A stretch of 64,000 bases of DNA, taken from Oikopleura dioica (taxonomy: Eukaryota; Chordata; Appendicularia; Copelata; Oikopleuridae). The stretch spans positions 9,494,501 through 9,558,500 of the forward strand of contig OU015568.1 of the NCBI GenBank assembly GCA_907165135.1. The letters are read 5' to 3'. The notes beneath the pieces are model-generated. The model was not told the DNA's origin. It ran no database searches and worked only from the letters and a program-made list of their open reading frames with translations. The position numbers and the translations under genes are program-made. This document shows positions 9,921 through 22,127 of the stretch, one piece after another; position 1 is the stretch's first letter; each line of letters starts with the position of its first letter.

Positions 9921-11814
9921 ATGTTACCTTGTTGGTATTGGGATCGAAAAGATATTGAAAACTCGCCATCTAGGCAACAAGGACTCTCGGCAGAAAACGA
10001 AGCTAGGTATCGAAAAGAAGGAGCGAAATTCATTCACAAACTCGGGCTCGAACTAAAGCTTCATCACGATACTCTTGGTAATTCTTTTTTTAATTTTTTC
10101 CTTGTTAATTTATTTGATTTCTAGCGACCGCTGCAGTCTTCTATCATCGATTTTACCAACAACACTCGTTCGTCAAGTTCCGACAGCGCTATGTTACTGC
10201 CACTTGCTGCCTTTTTCTAGCTGGAAAGGTCGAAGAAACGCCGAAGAAATGCAAAGATCTTGTGCGACTCGCGAAACAGCTTCTTTCCGAGCAACATTTT
10301 GCCAGTTTTGGTGGCTCAGGCCCAAATGCGGAAGTAACGGCCAGGGAGGAAGTGATGGCCATGGAAAGAGTTTTGCTACAAGCGATCAAATTTGACTTTA
10401 ACGTTGTTCATCCTTATAAATATATTATTGAGGTAAAGAAATGCTCATAAAAGTGAGTTGTTTTTGATCATTTTTAGTACGCGGAGCAGTTGAGAAATGA
10501 TATTCAAGGAAGGATTGAAGAGAAGCAAATGGAAAATCTTGTCCAGAAATGATCATAAATTTTCAGTTAATTTTGTTATGAATTAAAAAAACAAAATGAT
10601 GATCTGAAAATGAAGCAAAGCTGGAACTTTACCAACGATTCTCTTCAAACGACGCTTTGCCTTCAATGGGAGCCCGAAATTATCGCGATCTCAATGATCT
10701 TCTTATCAGCAAAGTTGGCAAAGATTGAAGTTCTCGCAGCGTCAACGAAATGGTGGGAAAAGTTCATTCCAGATCTGAGCATGGAACTGATCGAGTCAGT
10801 TTGCCATTCTGTGCTCGATATTTATCAGAGCTCAAAGATGAAGAAGAGTAAAACACCCAAGCGTAAAGGTATTCCTTTTCTCTTCTTTTCGATCTCTTCC
10901 TTTATCTTTAAGATGTTGTTCATACTGAAGGAACGCCTGAAAAACGACTGAAAGCGGATACTGTCGACCAAGGAATGCTTAAGCAGCTCATTCTTCAAAA
11001 TCTGGACGCTGGAAAGCTTTCTGAACGTAAAAAGACTTTATTTCTTTCATTATTTATCCTCGATATTTAAGTCGTTCGAGCACAAGCAGAAAACGCAGCG
11101 AACAATCAGCAACAACAAAATCAAGCTTCCGAAACGCCCACACCTCGCATATCCTCACAGCCACCTCACGATGTAAATACCCGTCATTTTCCAGTTCTAA
11201 GAACTCGTTTGATTTTAAGCACCGACCACAGCCGATGAGCGCTTCTGTTCCAACAACTCCCATTCAAGCTCATGGACAGCGGCCACCGTTCCAGCAAAAT
11301 CTCAATACAAATCAATTTCATACACCACAACCTCAAAGGGGAGGACATCAGGAGTTTTCCGGTGCTTGGAGACCTTCTACTCCTCAAAATGTAGCTTCTT
11401 TCTTTTTATCGCATTTGTGAATCGTCACTTTAGATGAATCAGGGAGGACCTCATGGAGGATATGGAATGCAAGGCGTGCAACGACCCCCAGTTCCAATGC
11501 AGCATCAGGGATACGGTGGAGGCCCAGCGCAACATGGCGGCTGGGATAACACTAGAAACCAACAACAGATGAATGGAACTCCTTCTGGCCCACGCGGAGG
11601 CAGGCGCGGCTACGGGCCTTCTGGTAATAGCTTCGGACAAGGAAAGGATTTAATCGTCACCTTAACTTTTCATTTTGAAAGCTCTATTGAATCCAAAAAG
11701 GAGGCTATCAAAACCAGAGTCAATGGAGATAAGCAATATTATTTTCCTTTACCTGACCACTTCTGCCTGAATATATCATTCGTCCAAAGTTTCATTTTTA
11801 ACAATTTTAAATAA
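9921..11814 (+). CDS. CCNK: cyclin K
   Basis: Cyclin partner of CDK12/CDK13, which phosphorylate the RNA polymerase II tail. Exons 9921-10077, 10125-10432, 10478-10540, 10616-10868, 10913-11026, 11072-11172, 11220-11390, 11434-11814. The N-terminal cyclin fold is highly conserved: CWYWDRKDIENSPS, ARYRKEGAKFIH, CCLFLAGKVEETPKKCKD, FDFNVVHPY. The second fold has NDSLQTTLCLQWEPEIIA. The tail is Gln, Pro and Gly-rich with an RG-rich patch (GPRGGRRGYG). The junction after exon 3 is awkward: the only canonical donor is GTCCAG at 10541, which drops two residues relative to human. The last exon may contain a further intron after 11623, so the exact C-terminus is uncertain. DENND5 begins 38 nt downstream. 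Confidence 0.9.
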
Positions 11815-11826
11815 TACTCTTCTCCC

Positions 11827-11828
11827 AG
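11827..11828 (+). promoter_or_regulatory. candidate trans-splice acceptor for DENND5
   Basis: TTCTCCCAG ends here, 24 nt before the DENND5 ATG and 13 nt after the cyclin K stop. With so little intergenic space this looks like a spliced-leader acceptor inside an operon. Confidence 0.4.
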
Positions 11829-11852
11829 AATGGTTTTTAAATAGAACGAGGT

Positions 11853-14800
11853 ATGGCAGCTTGCTACGATTACTTTTACATCGTTGGCCCTTCGCCGGAA
11901 ACGAATAGTCCTCGAATTCTTGCTCACGTGCCTAGATCGGTTCCGGGAAACACATGGGACAATGAGGCACATCTTGCGGTGTTATCACTCCCGCTCGGCT
12001 GCAGAGAGTTGAAGGAAAACTCGACTCGATCATGTCATTCGTTTATCTGGAAAAAGGAAGATGGATCATCTTCTTGGGTGCACGCAATGGAATTTTGGAA
12101 CCCTTCTGGAGGCCTAAGCCACGCGCTTGCGCTAATTTCAAAACGAGCGTTGATTCTTTGCTCTCATAAAATTCTTAATCTCATCTACGATCTTGTCTTT
12201 ATATCCGGCTTGCCCTTGGACTCGCTGCAGCAGCTATTGAACAATGTCTTTGCTCTGAAAGAATCGTCCAGTATCACCTCGTTCCAAGTCAATTGCATCG
12301 ACAGTATCGTCATCCCGCCTCGTTATTCCTCCTCAATCTCGCTTTATAAAACTTTCGAAAAAGTCCCAATTGTCAAAATTGTGAAAATCATTTGCTCGTT
12401 GCTGCTCGAACGACAAGTCGTCATCATCTCATCCAACATGGAAGAACTCGCTTTACTGACAGAGTCGTTAAAATTCCTCCTCTTTCCTTTCCCTATGCCA
12501 GACACCTACATCCCCTTGCTACCTTGCATTGCCGGAGCAGAGAGCTATCTTGAGGCGCCGATTCCGTATATCATGGGAATTTATACTCAGTCCATGACAC
12601 CTGGTTTCTTGGCAAACTTGCTGCTCGAATCGAGCGGTCGAACAGTTTTTGATATGGATGATGGAACCCTGATCGTTGACGAAACTCTTCCTAAATTTCC
12701 CTTAGAAGACCAAGTCATCGATCTCGCCAGAAGCCGGTTCAACGAAATCAACAAAAAAGAACTTGAGCGATTGAAAAAGCGCGAGAATAGCTTCTCTTTG
12801 CATGGAAAATCCATTCCTGAAGACAATGACGACTTGCTAGATGAAATTCACAATGAAGCTCTTTCGTTGCCCTTCAAAGTCGCCTTCGCATTCATGTTTG
12901 CTGGTTTCGAAAACTTTGTTATCAATTCCAACGAATCGTCGGACATAATTCGATCTCGTGAGACTTCAAGTCTTTTTGACAAAGTAGCATTCTTATCCGA
13001 GCAGCCGGAAAGTCACATGGCGTTCTTGTCAAATTTCCTCGAGAGTCAACCGTTTGCTGAATTCATGAAAGAAAAAATCCGTCTTGCGGAGCTTTGCAGG
13101 GAAAGTAGTCTTCCGAGCACGATGCATCACGTGGTCAAGTTCGAGCAGATGATCTATCGATTCCAGAGTTTTCACTCGACTCTGGATGGCAGTGAAGAGC
13201 TTCCCCTTTCATCTCTTATTGCTCAGGAACCATTGTTCAAGCCAAAAGTGAAGAAGGAAAAAGTGGAAATTGAAATCAATGACACACCATCAACGGAATT
13301 TCCATCTCTGTATTCCGCCGAATTGTTTCATCTTCTAAGCATCAATGATAAGCTTGTACCTGACGACGGATTAACTCCAACGCCCGGTACAATGCCGTTT
13401 ACTGGACCGGACGATATGTTTTCAAAAGCCGATCCTGGGACGAATAGCGTTGATGAAAGCTCTGTAAATCCCGAAATCATGTTTCAAGAAAACGTCAAAT
13501 TCATCGAACGGGTCGTTTCAGACGTGAACAAGCTGATTAAACGCATCCTTCTCGGCCGCTTGGGACGAGAAACCGCGTCCGAGTGGGGCCATGAAGTCAA
13601 GTACTGCCACCAAACCGAAGAAAATGTCCAAATCGGGCAACTTTGTGATCTGCTCGAGCGTATTTTCAGACATGGAAGCAAGTCAAAACGCTCTCAATCT
13701 GCTCTCTGGAGTTTTCTCCTTAGTTTCAGAGAATATGCGCCTCCAGAAACTCCTCAAATAATAACCGCTGAGGATAACCAGCAAGGTGTGTTTCGTTCAT
13801 TCGCGAAGAAAATCGCCGGTCTGGAGTACACTAGAGATATCAAACCAGTTGTTCGGTCGCCTGTTGCTGATATGAATACGGTTCTAAAAATGACAGGTGA
13901 AAGAAAATTAAGGATTGGAATATTTAATTTCTCCAGGAATTCAATCTGATCGAGGTCGAGTTCGAGCATGGATACGACTTGCAGTTGAAAAGCGTCTTCT
14001 TTCTCATCATTTGAGTTGTATAACTTCAAATCCTGTGATCGTCAATGAACACTACAAATCGTACGGACTGATACAATGCAGGGATAAATGGGAAGAATGC
14101 TTGAATTATTTTCTGACGCTTGGAAAGACACAGGTTTTGATTTTTCTTGAAACTGTTATGAATTATTTTCATAAGGATGTCGAATTTAATTGTTTTACCG
14201 ATGGTTTTCCCGGAGCAACGATAAAATACCGCATTTGGATATTTCCCGGAGAAAGTCTTATCGGTATCTCCGAAACTACTGCGAACATTTATGTGAAACT
14301 CGTTGGCGAAAAGGATGAAACTCCTCGAATACCGATTCATAACAAAACTACCCTAGAAGTGGAATTTGAATGCAATAACTTGGGACGCCTGGTTGTTCTC
14401 GCAATTGGTAATAGAAAACCATTGAATGAAAAAAAATTACTTAAAATTAGGACACGATAACTCGGGGATGTTCCCTGCTTGGAAGGTGAAAAAAGTGCTA
14501 GTTCGGAACGAGGTAACTGGAGCTTTTTGGAACTTTCCATGCGGCAAACCGATTGGAAAATCAGTTGGCGATGGAGCTCTTGAGCGAATTCTTACTGCAG
14601 AAAGGTTGGGATTGACGATGTCGAAAGAGCGTAGAGTCGTCTCGATTTCTACAAGGAATGGTTGAATGAAATTATTTTTTTTTTGCTTGAGCATGTGACT
14701 TTAGGAAAAAGAGAATGAGCATGAAAATCTTTGCTTGATTATTAGAATAGATTGGGGGAATGATATTTAATTCTTTTATAAAACCAGGAATAGGCAAACA

Positions 14801-15571
14801 ACACAAGGCGCCCGCTCCAAAGAAAAGTCTAGAGACGACCTTCAGAAGAACTTTCATCTGACCGTAAACAAAATACAAGTCCTCATGAACATGGAACGCC
14901 CCCAAGCCCAAGCGATCAATGGTCTACTTTGTGGTGAAAATGGACTCGTTGAAAGTAAAATCACTCTTTTGAGAAAATCGAATGTAATCGTCTTAGATTT
15001 TTCGGACATCTTTGTTCACGAAATGAAAACAAGTCGACTGAGAACGAACTTTGCTTGGGATGCGATTTACCACACAGCGCAGCAGATCATTGCGGAGCCG
15101 ATTCACTCCGGAGATCCTGAAATCCGCTCTAAATTCCTGGACGTATTCAATGAAGTTCAAAATAAATGCTCTGACGGAGGAAAAGAGGGCAAATTTCAGG
15201 TTCACAATTCATTGAAAATTTATTGTAAAAGAGAGTTTTCAAGACATTTGTATGCGTCGTTTTGAGAGACAAAGTGATGTCACAGTTTATGAAGATTGTT
15301 AGAGATTGCTGCAACGAACTTTACTCATCGTCAGCTTTTCTTTACGAGCAATCAACTGTGATTTTCCTTGAAGAAATGCTCTCTTATCTAGCCACAGTGA
15401 AAGTTCTTGCTGTTGATGACTCGTTAACAAAGGTGAAAGGAGCACTTCGCCATGGCATGTGTTATTAATGTTAATTTCTAGGGAATCGAGAAAGTTGAGC
15501 TGAAAACACCCGACCTGACAACTTATGAAAGTCCGATACCGCTAGAGCATATGCCAGAATCTTCCGTTTGA
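11853..15571 (+). CDS. DENND5: DENND5-type Rab GEF (DENN-RUN-PLAT-RUN)
   Basis: Exons 11853-13896, 13937-14133, 14176-14407, 14451-14660, 14808-15199, 15232-15432, 15482-15571 give about 1,121 aa (human DENND5A 1,287). The first ~450 residues are the DENN module (LLFPFPMPDTYIPLLPC, FDKVAFLSEQPE, FLESQPFAEF). RUN1 follows (CDLLERIFRHGSKSK, SALWSFLL, RGRVRAWIRLAVEKRLL). The PLAT domain has TTLEVEFECNNLGRLVVLAIG, HDNSGMF and FPCGKPIGKSVGDGALERIL. RUN2 has INGLLCGENGLV and FLEEMLSYL. The family activates Rab6/Rab39-type GTPases in Golgi-endosome traffic. The long first exon without introns is unusual for this locus. The 147-nt intron 14661-14807 was placed by phase and is the least certain. It is probably co-transcribed with cyclin K. 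Confidence 0.9.
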
Positions 15572-15736
15572 AATCCATTTAAACTCTTTTCTTCATTTTT
15601 TTCTTTTCAACGCAACTTCAAAACCAACCTTCTCATCGTGCAATTTTTACTGACCTTTGCTTCTTCAAAAAACTCCTGTGATTAATTCTACTAATACAAT
15701 TTCATATTACACATCTAAAAAGTCCTAGCATGGAAG

Positions 15737-18700
15737 ATGAACCGATTAATATTGCGCTCTAGCTCTAGAATGTCGTTTCAGAGCGCCAGTGCTGTTAGAA
15801 GCCGACTTCCGACTTTTAACAAAATTCCGATCGATCTCGCTACAGAGGCCAAGCTCTTGAATTTCAATCAATTGGCTACTGTTGACTTGCGAAATGCAGT
15901 TTCAGCAGTTGCGGCGGCGAAAAATAAGAAGGTTCAAAACTTCAAGCTTTTTGAAGTGCTTGAATGCAGTTTTTCTAACATGTTTATTGTGATGTATCTG
16001 TTTCTGTTGTACTTTGTGAAGAAAACTAACCAGTCTTCTCATAAGTTTCTTGTAAAGTTTTTCTTTTTTGAGGGCTTTCTTTCAGACAGTTGGATTGTAC
16101 GAAGAAGTCCTCATCGACTGGCTCAAGAAGTTCGACGCTCATCTTTCCGACCGAACATTCTTCGTTGCGGAACGCCCAACAACTGCTGACTACGCAGTTT
16201 TCTCGGAACTAGCCGTTGCATTTTCAACCCAGTACCCAGAAGATCGCATCAAAACCGACTTCGCCAATCTGCATCGTTGGTTTCGAACAGTTCTCGTGCA
16301 GAACTCCGCCAAACTCGGATCGTTTAGATATTACACCCCACCACCAGCGGGAATGAACACGAATATCACCGCCAACGAGGTGCGAACGCAATTTCTTGAA
16401 TTTTTCAAGGAGCGTGAGCACCCTTATGTCCACTCGAGCTCGACCATCCCTCATGATGATCCTACTCTTCTCTTTGCCAACGCCGGTATGAATCAATTCA
16501 AGTCGATCTTCGTTGGAACGATTGATCCATCTTCCCCAATGGCCAAGCTCAAATCCGCTGTTAATTCTCAAAAGTGCATCCGAGCAGGAGGAAAGCACAA
16601 CGATTTGGACGATGTCGGAAAGGACTCTTACCATCATACATTTTTCGAAATGCTGGGAAGTTGGTCTTTCGGAAATTACTTCAAGAAAGAAGCAATCGCT
16701 TGGTCCTTCGAGTTGCTCAACAAAGTCTGGGGAATTCCAGCTGATCGTCTTTACGCCACTTACTTTGAAGGAAATCCCGAAGCTGGACTCGAGCCCGACA
16801 ATGAAGCCCGTGAAGAATGGCTAAAATATCTCCCTGCAGATCAGATTCTCCCTGGAAACGCGAAAGATAATTTCTGGGAAATGGGTGACACTGGCCCATG
16901 TGGCCCTTGCTCAGAGCTTCATTACGATCGAATCGGCGGACGAAACGCAGCCAGCTTGGTAAACATGGACGATCCAGATGTCCTTGAAATCTGGAACTTG
17001 GTCTTTATGCAGTACGATCGACAGCCTGACAAAAGTTTGATTCCCCTTCCCGCCAAATCAGTCGATACTGGAATGGGCCTTGAGCGAGTTGTCTCTGTTT
17101 TACAGGACAAACGCGCAAACTACGACACGGACATGTTCTCTCCATATTTTAAGAAAATCCAGGAGCTAACCGAAACCCGCGCATATACCGGTCTTTTCGG
17201 CGCGGAAGACAAAGACGGTGTCGACATGGCCTACCGAGTGCTTGCTGATCACGCTCGAACTCTTTCCATCGCTCTCGCCGACGGTGGTCGACCAGATAAC
17301 GTCGGTCGAGGCTACGTCCTCCGAAGAATTCTCAGAAGAGCAATTCGCTATGGTCACGAAAAATTGAACATGAAGGTCGATGATTTTACCGCTCTTGTCG
17401 ATGTCGTTGTTGAGTCACTCGGCGACGCTTTCCCAGAGCTCAAGAAAGATCCTGAGTCTACCAAAGAGATCCTCAAGGAAGAATGGATTCAATTCATGAA
17501 GACTCTCGATCGAGGGCAAAAAATTCTAGAGCGAAAGATCAAACAGCTCAATCTCACTGACAAGCTTCCTGGAGACGTTGCCTGGCTTCTTTATGATACC
17601 TATGGCTTCCCATTAGATTTGACCACGCTTATTGCTGAGGAACACGGACTGACTCTATCCTGTGACGAATTTGAAGAAGAACGCCAGAAAGCGATCGAAC
17701 GATCGAAGGGAGCTGGTGCTGGTGTTGATGAAAGTATCAATTTAGATGTCCATGCTCTTGCGAAGCTCCAGGACGATGGTGTTCCAACAACTGATGATTC
17801 GCCAAAGCAGAACTACGACGCAAACGAAGCTGGTGAATACTCTTTCAATTCGATCAAAGCAAAAGTTTTGGCCCTCCGATTCAACAAAGAATTCCACCAA
17901 AATTGTGACAGCTGTGAAGTAGGAATCGTCTTAGACAAGACGAATTTCTACGCTGAGCAAGGTGGTCAAATCTATGACTTGGGCTACTTTTCCCGAGAGA
18001 ATGATGATGACTTTGAGTTCAACGTCAAAAATGTACAGATTCGAGCTGGATATGTTCTTCATGTAGGAACTTTAGTTGGTAAATTGGCAGTTGGTGATGA
18101 ACTTGTTCTCAATATCGATATTGAGCGACGAGTGAACATTATGCCAAACCATACTGGAACGCACGTTCTCAACTTTGGCCTCAGATGTGTCCTTGGTGAG
18201 AAATTCTATTTATCCTCTCGATAACCTTTTATAAGGCGAGGCTGATCAGAAAGGATCTCTTGTTGCTCCCGAACGACTGAGATTCGATTTCACCGCAGGT
18301 GGAGCTCTCAAGCCAGCTCAAATCAAACAGGTCGAAGAAATCTGCAATGAAGTAATCACCCGAGGTGGAGCTGTCCACTGCCAAGTCTCTCCACTCGCTC
18401 AGTCAAAAGCTATTCAGGTCGGTACCCGTCGTTGTAATCATTTTAAATCGAATTTAGGGTCTGCGAGCTATGTTCGACGAAACTTATCCAGATCCAGTTC
18501 GGGTTGTTTCAATCGGTGTTCCAGTTAATGAACTTCTTTCGAATCCCACATCTGGTGCTGCTGACAAGACATCAGTGGAGTTCTGCGGCGGTACTCACTT
18601 GAGAGACATTTCTCATGCAAGAAAACTCATCATAACTACGGAAGAGGCCATCTCAAAGGGTATCCGACGAATGATCGCGGTCACTGGTGCTGAAGCAGAG

Positions 18701-19519
18701 AAAGCAGATCGACAGGCTCAGAGATTAGGGACGGTTGAAATTGAATTTATTTGTTACTAAAATTTTTCGGGACGCAAAGATCATTCAACTCAAAATAGAA
18801 AAGGATGTGAATGAGCTAAAGGTGGAAGTCAAAGAAGCAATTCAAGCGAAAAACACCGCGGATGCTAATCAACGTGCAATTACTCTTGGGTAAGTAATGC
18901 TCGGAAACGCTCCATTTTAAATTTGCTGCAGTTATTCATTATTTTTAGAAAAACAATGGAAGTTGCACCGATTTCTGCGTGGAAACGTGCTGAACTTGTT
19001 GATGCTGTGAAGAAGGCAAAGATGGAGATTGTTCAATATGAACAGAAGGTATGATTGTAATATTGACTAAATTCATTCTTGATTACAAATTAGGTGCAAA
19101 AAGAAAGAATCGCCAACTTAAAATCTGAAACCGAAAAGCGAATCGACGCCGGAGATGTTGCCGAGCCAGAAGTACTCCTCCTTGATGCAGGCAGCAACAA
19201 CAAAGTTCTCAATGAAATTCTCAAACTCTACGCAAAGAAATCTCCGAAGTCGCATGTGTTACTCTTCAGTGCGGATCACACCGCCAAGAAAGTCCTTTGT
19301 CTCGCTCAAACTCCCAAGGTCTTGACTATATTTATTTCTCATTCTAGCGTTTTTAAGGGCTCAACATTGAAAGCAAACGAATGGGTCGGTTCAATTAGTC
19401 CTCTTATCGATGGACGAGGTGGTGGAAAAGACGTTCAAGCGCAAGCGTCGGGTAAGAACGTTGCTGGGCTCAATGATGCCCTTGCTAAGGCAAAGGAATT
19501 TGCTGCAGCGAATCTTTAA
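15737..19519 (+). CDS. AARS: alanyl-tRNA synthetase with an added N-terminal GST-C-like domain
   Basis: Charges tRNA-Ala. Exons 15737-15931, 16086-18195, 18236-18417, 18458-18733, 18780-18889, 18949-19048, 19094-19318, 19358-19519 give 1,119 aa (human AARS1 968). Residues ~150 onward are a complete AlaRS: catalytic core ([43 protein letters not shown]), editing domain with [13 protein letters not shown] and [10 protein letters not shown], and C-Ala ending in [16 protein letters not shown]. The extra ~145 N-terminal residues resemble a GST C-terminal helical domain ([32 protein letters not shown]). The first residues ([11 protein letters not shown]) are basic and acid-free like a mitochondrial presequence, with a second in-frame ATG at 15770, so dual localisation by alternative starts is possible. 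The 154-nt intron 1 is long for the locus. Confidence 0.95.
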
Positions 19520-19634
19520 AAGTTCAACTTGATGCTAACTAGCATGATGCTAGTTCTGTCTGTTATTATTACTGAAAACTAACTTATCTCTATGTCAAAT
19601 TACTATTGATATAGAATTTGAGGGGCAGGTGTCG

Positions 19635-19640
19635 AATAAA
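19635..19640 (+). terminator. polyadenylation signal AATAAA
   Basis: AATAAA lies 116 nt after the AlaRS stop and just before the converging CD36-family gene. Confidence 0.5.
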
Positions 19641-19755
19641 TGAGAATTATCTCAAAATTGGTAAATTGCTTCTCTTATTTTAGATAAAAGAAGTAACAGT
19701 CGTGTTTACAGTTGTTTATTTGCATTTATGCACAAGACTTCTATCTTATCATATT

Positions 19756-21768
19756 TTACAAAGTTTCGGATTTATTATCTTCTTGTTTGAAAGGGTCGTC
19801 CACGGCTGCCTCAACAGATTCTTTCTCCGGAACGTCAACTTGTTTCCTCTGAGTTCTAAAATGCTCCACAATGCCAATAAGGATGAGAAATCCTCCTAGA
19901 GCAAACATCGTATATTGAAGAGAGCTTCCAATCTTCATTGGTTTTACGGAGGCCTCATAAAGCGATCGGGCAGTGTCGTCGTCAAGCTATAAATTTGTTC
20001 TTGAACTATAAATTTGCCTTTTTGCAAATACCTTCATGGTTTCGTTTGACCAGAAAATCGGCCATACAACTGCGTCTTCATTTTTGACTTGATCAAGAAT
20101 GCTAGAAAACGATCATTTCAACTACCTAGGTTTAACATCGTGCGTACCTAATTCGTTTATCCTTCTTGACCAAAAAGTTGATCTGGATCTTTTTTGAGTT
20201 GAACGTAATTGCACCAGAATTCAAGTCGTATCCGTTGAAAGAAGTATGCTCAGACTGAGAAATTTTTATTCATTGAAAATACTGGTGACTTACATTTCCC
20301 CACTCAAAAAATGGAGTTTCGTGGGGATTCATCCCTTCAATATCTTCTCTCCATCGGAGTGAGCCGCCGGAAAAGTGCGGACCTAAATTCGATGTGATTT
20401 AGTTTTTAATTTTCTTTTACCAGTGGCAACTGCAGGCGCTCCCATTTGACACTGATCCATCATGTGAAGGCCATCATACTTTTCGCACCATCCTTCAGGA
20501 AGATTTGGTGAACAGTAACATCTGTTTTCCGGTCGGCTTTTTGTGTAAAAAACATCTGGCGGGCCAAACCAAACTTCCGACGGGATCTTGTAGCCATCAC
20601 CTTCAAGATTCACTGTAACTTTTGCAGGAACCATGAAAACTGTTCTGCAAAGATCAGAGATGAAAAAATTTAGAGTGTCTTCCTTGCGAGTGTCAGTGAA
20701 AATTGATTGTCCATCTGTACCCTCGATTCTATTACAGTAATTGACTTTGTCTTCGCCGTACCAAGGCGCAAGGTCCGTTTTTCCTTCCCACTCTAGAATT
20801 TCATTCACTCGGTAAGCGCAAGTTGTTTGTCCATCTAAGCAGCTCTGTCCGTTTCCGTTTCGATTTTTGAAGTGATCCCAGCCACTTCCTGGTTCTTCGA
20901 CGGTGCCGTTCTTTGGCTGAAAGAGACCGTAGGTGAGGTTAATGAAGATATCAGAAAGATCTTCTAGGATCGGTTTGATTGGCGAGACCGGGGCTTGATC
21001 AGCTGCCCGATCGGCGAGGTTTTGGCCGAGTTGTTTGAAAATATCGTCTTCAAAGCCAAAAAGAATCTGGTCTACGGTTTTCTCGTCGTCGTATAATTTT
21101 GCTCCTGCGTTGACAAACACGTCTTCAGCGAGAATCATCAACCAATTCTCAAGGTTTTCTTCGTAGCACTCTTTTGGCGCTTGGAACCCGACACAATTCT
21201 GCTTTGAAAGCGCAAAGTTGCAGTCAGCAGTTGGTTCTGAAATACCCTTGTCGCATTCGATGATGATTTCGTTGTTTTTCCAATCTCGTTTTCGCGAGAT
21301 GTCGGTGACGATTCCATGGATGGCGTTTGCAACAATATTTGCAGTCACTGGTTTATCGTCTTTCTTACAGTCTTCACAGGAATACTCTTGGCTCCATGTA
21401 AACAATCGCGTTTGTCGGAAAGAATAATAAGTTGAATTTTCATAATCTCCATTATTCTGTTCGATTTGATCTCTTCCATAATTTTCCACGTAAGTGTAAG
21501 GCCCCTTTTGGACAAAAGAAAGTTTCTCATCCGTGCCGGCGACATATTCTGCGCCATTTTCCAGACTCCAAAAGTAGAATTCGTAGAGCACAAGAGGACT
21601 TGGATTTCGGAGATTTTCGTAAAGAATCGTTCCATTTTTCATAACATTATTTTTCTCCAGCTCCGATACTGTCACAATATCAATAAGTGGGTACATAACA
21701 GACGCTATAATTATGAAAAGCAGTCCGGTGCCGCCGAAGACTGCTCTTCGGTCACAACAGCAACCCAT
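19756..21768 (-). CDS. CD36/LIMP-2-family scavenger receptor
   Basis: Exons 21768-20421, 20382-20294, 20254-20148, 20101-20032, 19986-19756 (introns 38-46 nt) give about 614 aa. Topology is the family's hairpin: a short Cys-rich cytoplasmic start (MGCCCDRR, likely palmitoylated), an N-terminal membrane helix (GLLFIIIASVMYPLIDIV), a large ectodomain with GPYTYVENYGR and NPSPLVLYEFYFW, Cys-rich RCYCSPNLPEGWCEKYDG and HFSGGSLRWREDIEGMNPHE, then a C-terminal helix (FALGGFLILIGIVEHF) and a 35-aa tail. Family members bind lipoproteins, lipids or lysosomal enzymes. It is longer than human CD36 (472) because of insertions in the ectodomain. The acidic tail has no clear dileucine signal, so the compartment is unknown. 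Confidence 0.88.
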
Positions 21769-22127
21769 TTTCTCTTTAGAATAAGTTCGCTATGGCCGGT
21801 CAAAAAAGTACTTGTTGCTCGGTCTGGGTAAATATGCAAAATGGAATTATTATTGAGAACGCATGCTTTTCGGAGTAGTGCAAATAGTCGCCGGGCGTGG
21901 TTAACTTATTATAAAATCAAAGCAAAAAGAGGCGTTGCCAAACTGTATGATTGACCTTGAAAATCAAGGTAATTTAACGTTGATTGTATTTTGTATGAAA
22001 GTTTTATTATCAGGCGCTAGATACAGGGGCAAAAAGAGACAAGAAGCGTTCTTGACTATTTTTTAAAATGAAAATTGTTACAGCGCTAAATTGTTAGCAG
22101 AGGTTTTATCAGGTAGGTTTTTTGGAC
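21769..22127. other. intergenic, CD36-family gene to secreted-protein gene
   Basis: This 359-nt AT-rich gap lies upstream of the CD36-family gene and downstream of the secreted-protein gene, both on the minus strand. It contains a TTATTATAAAATC stretch at about 21905-21920. No gene or repeat was recognised; it probably holds the receptor promoter. Confidence 0.3.
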
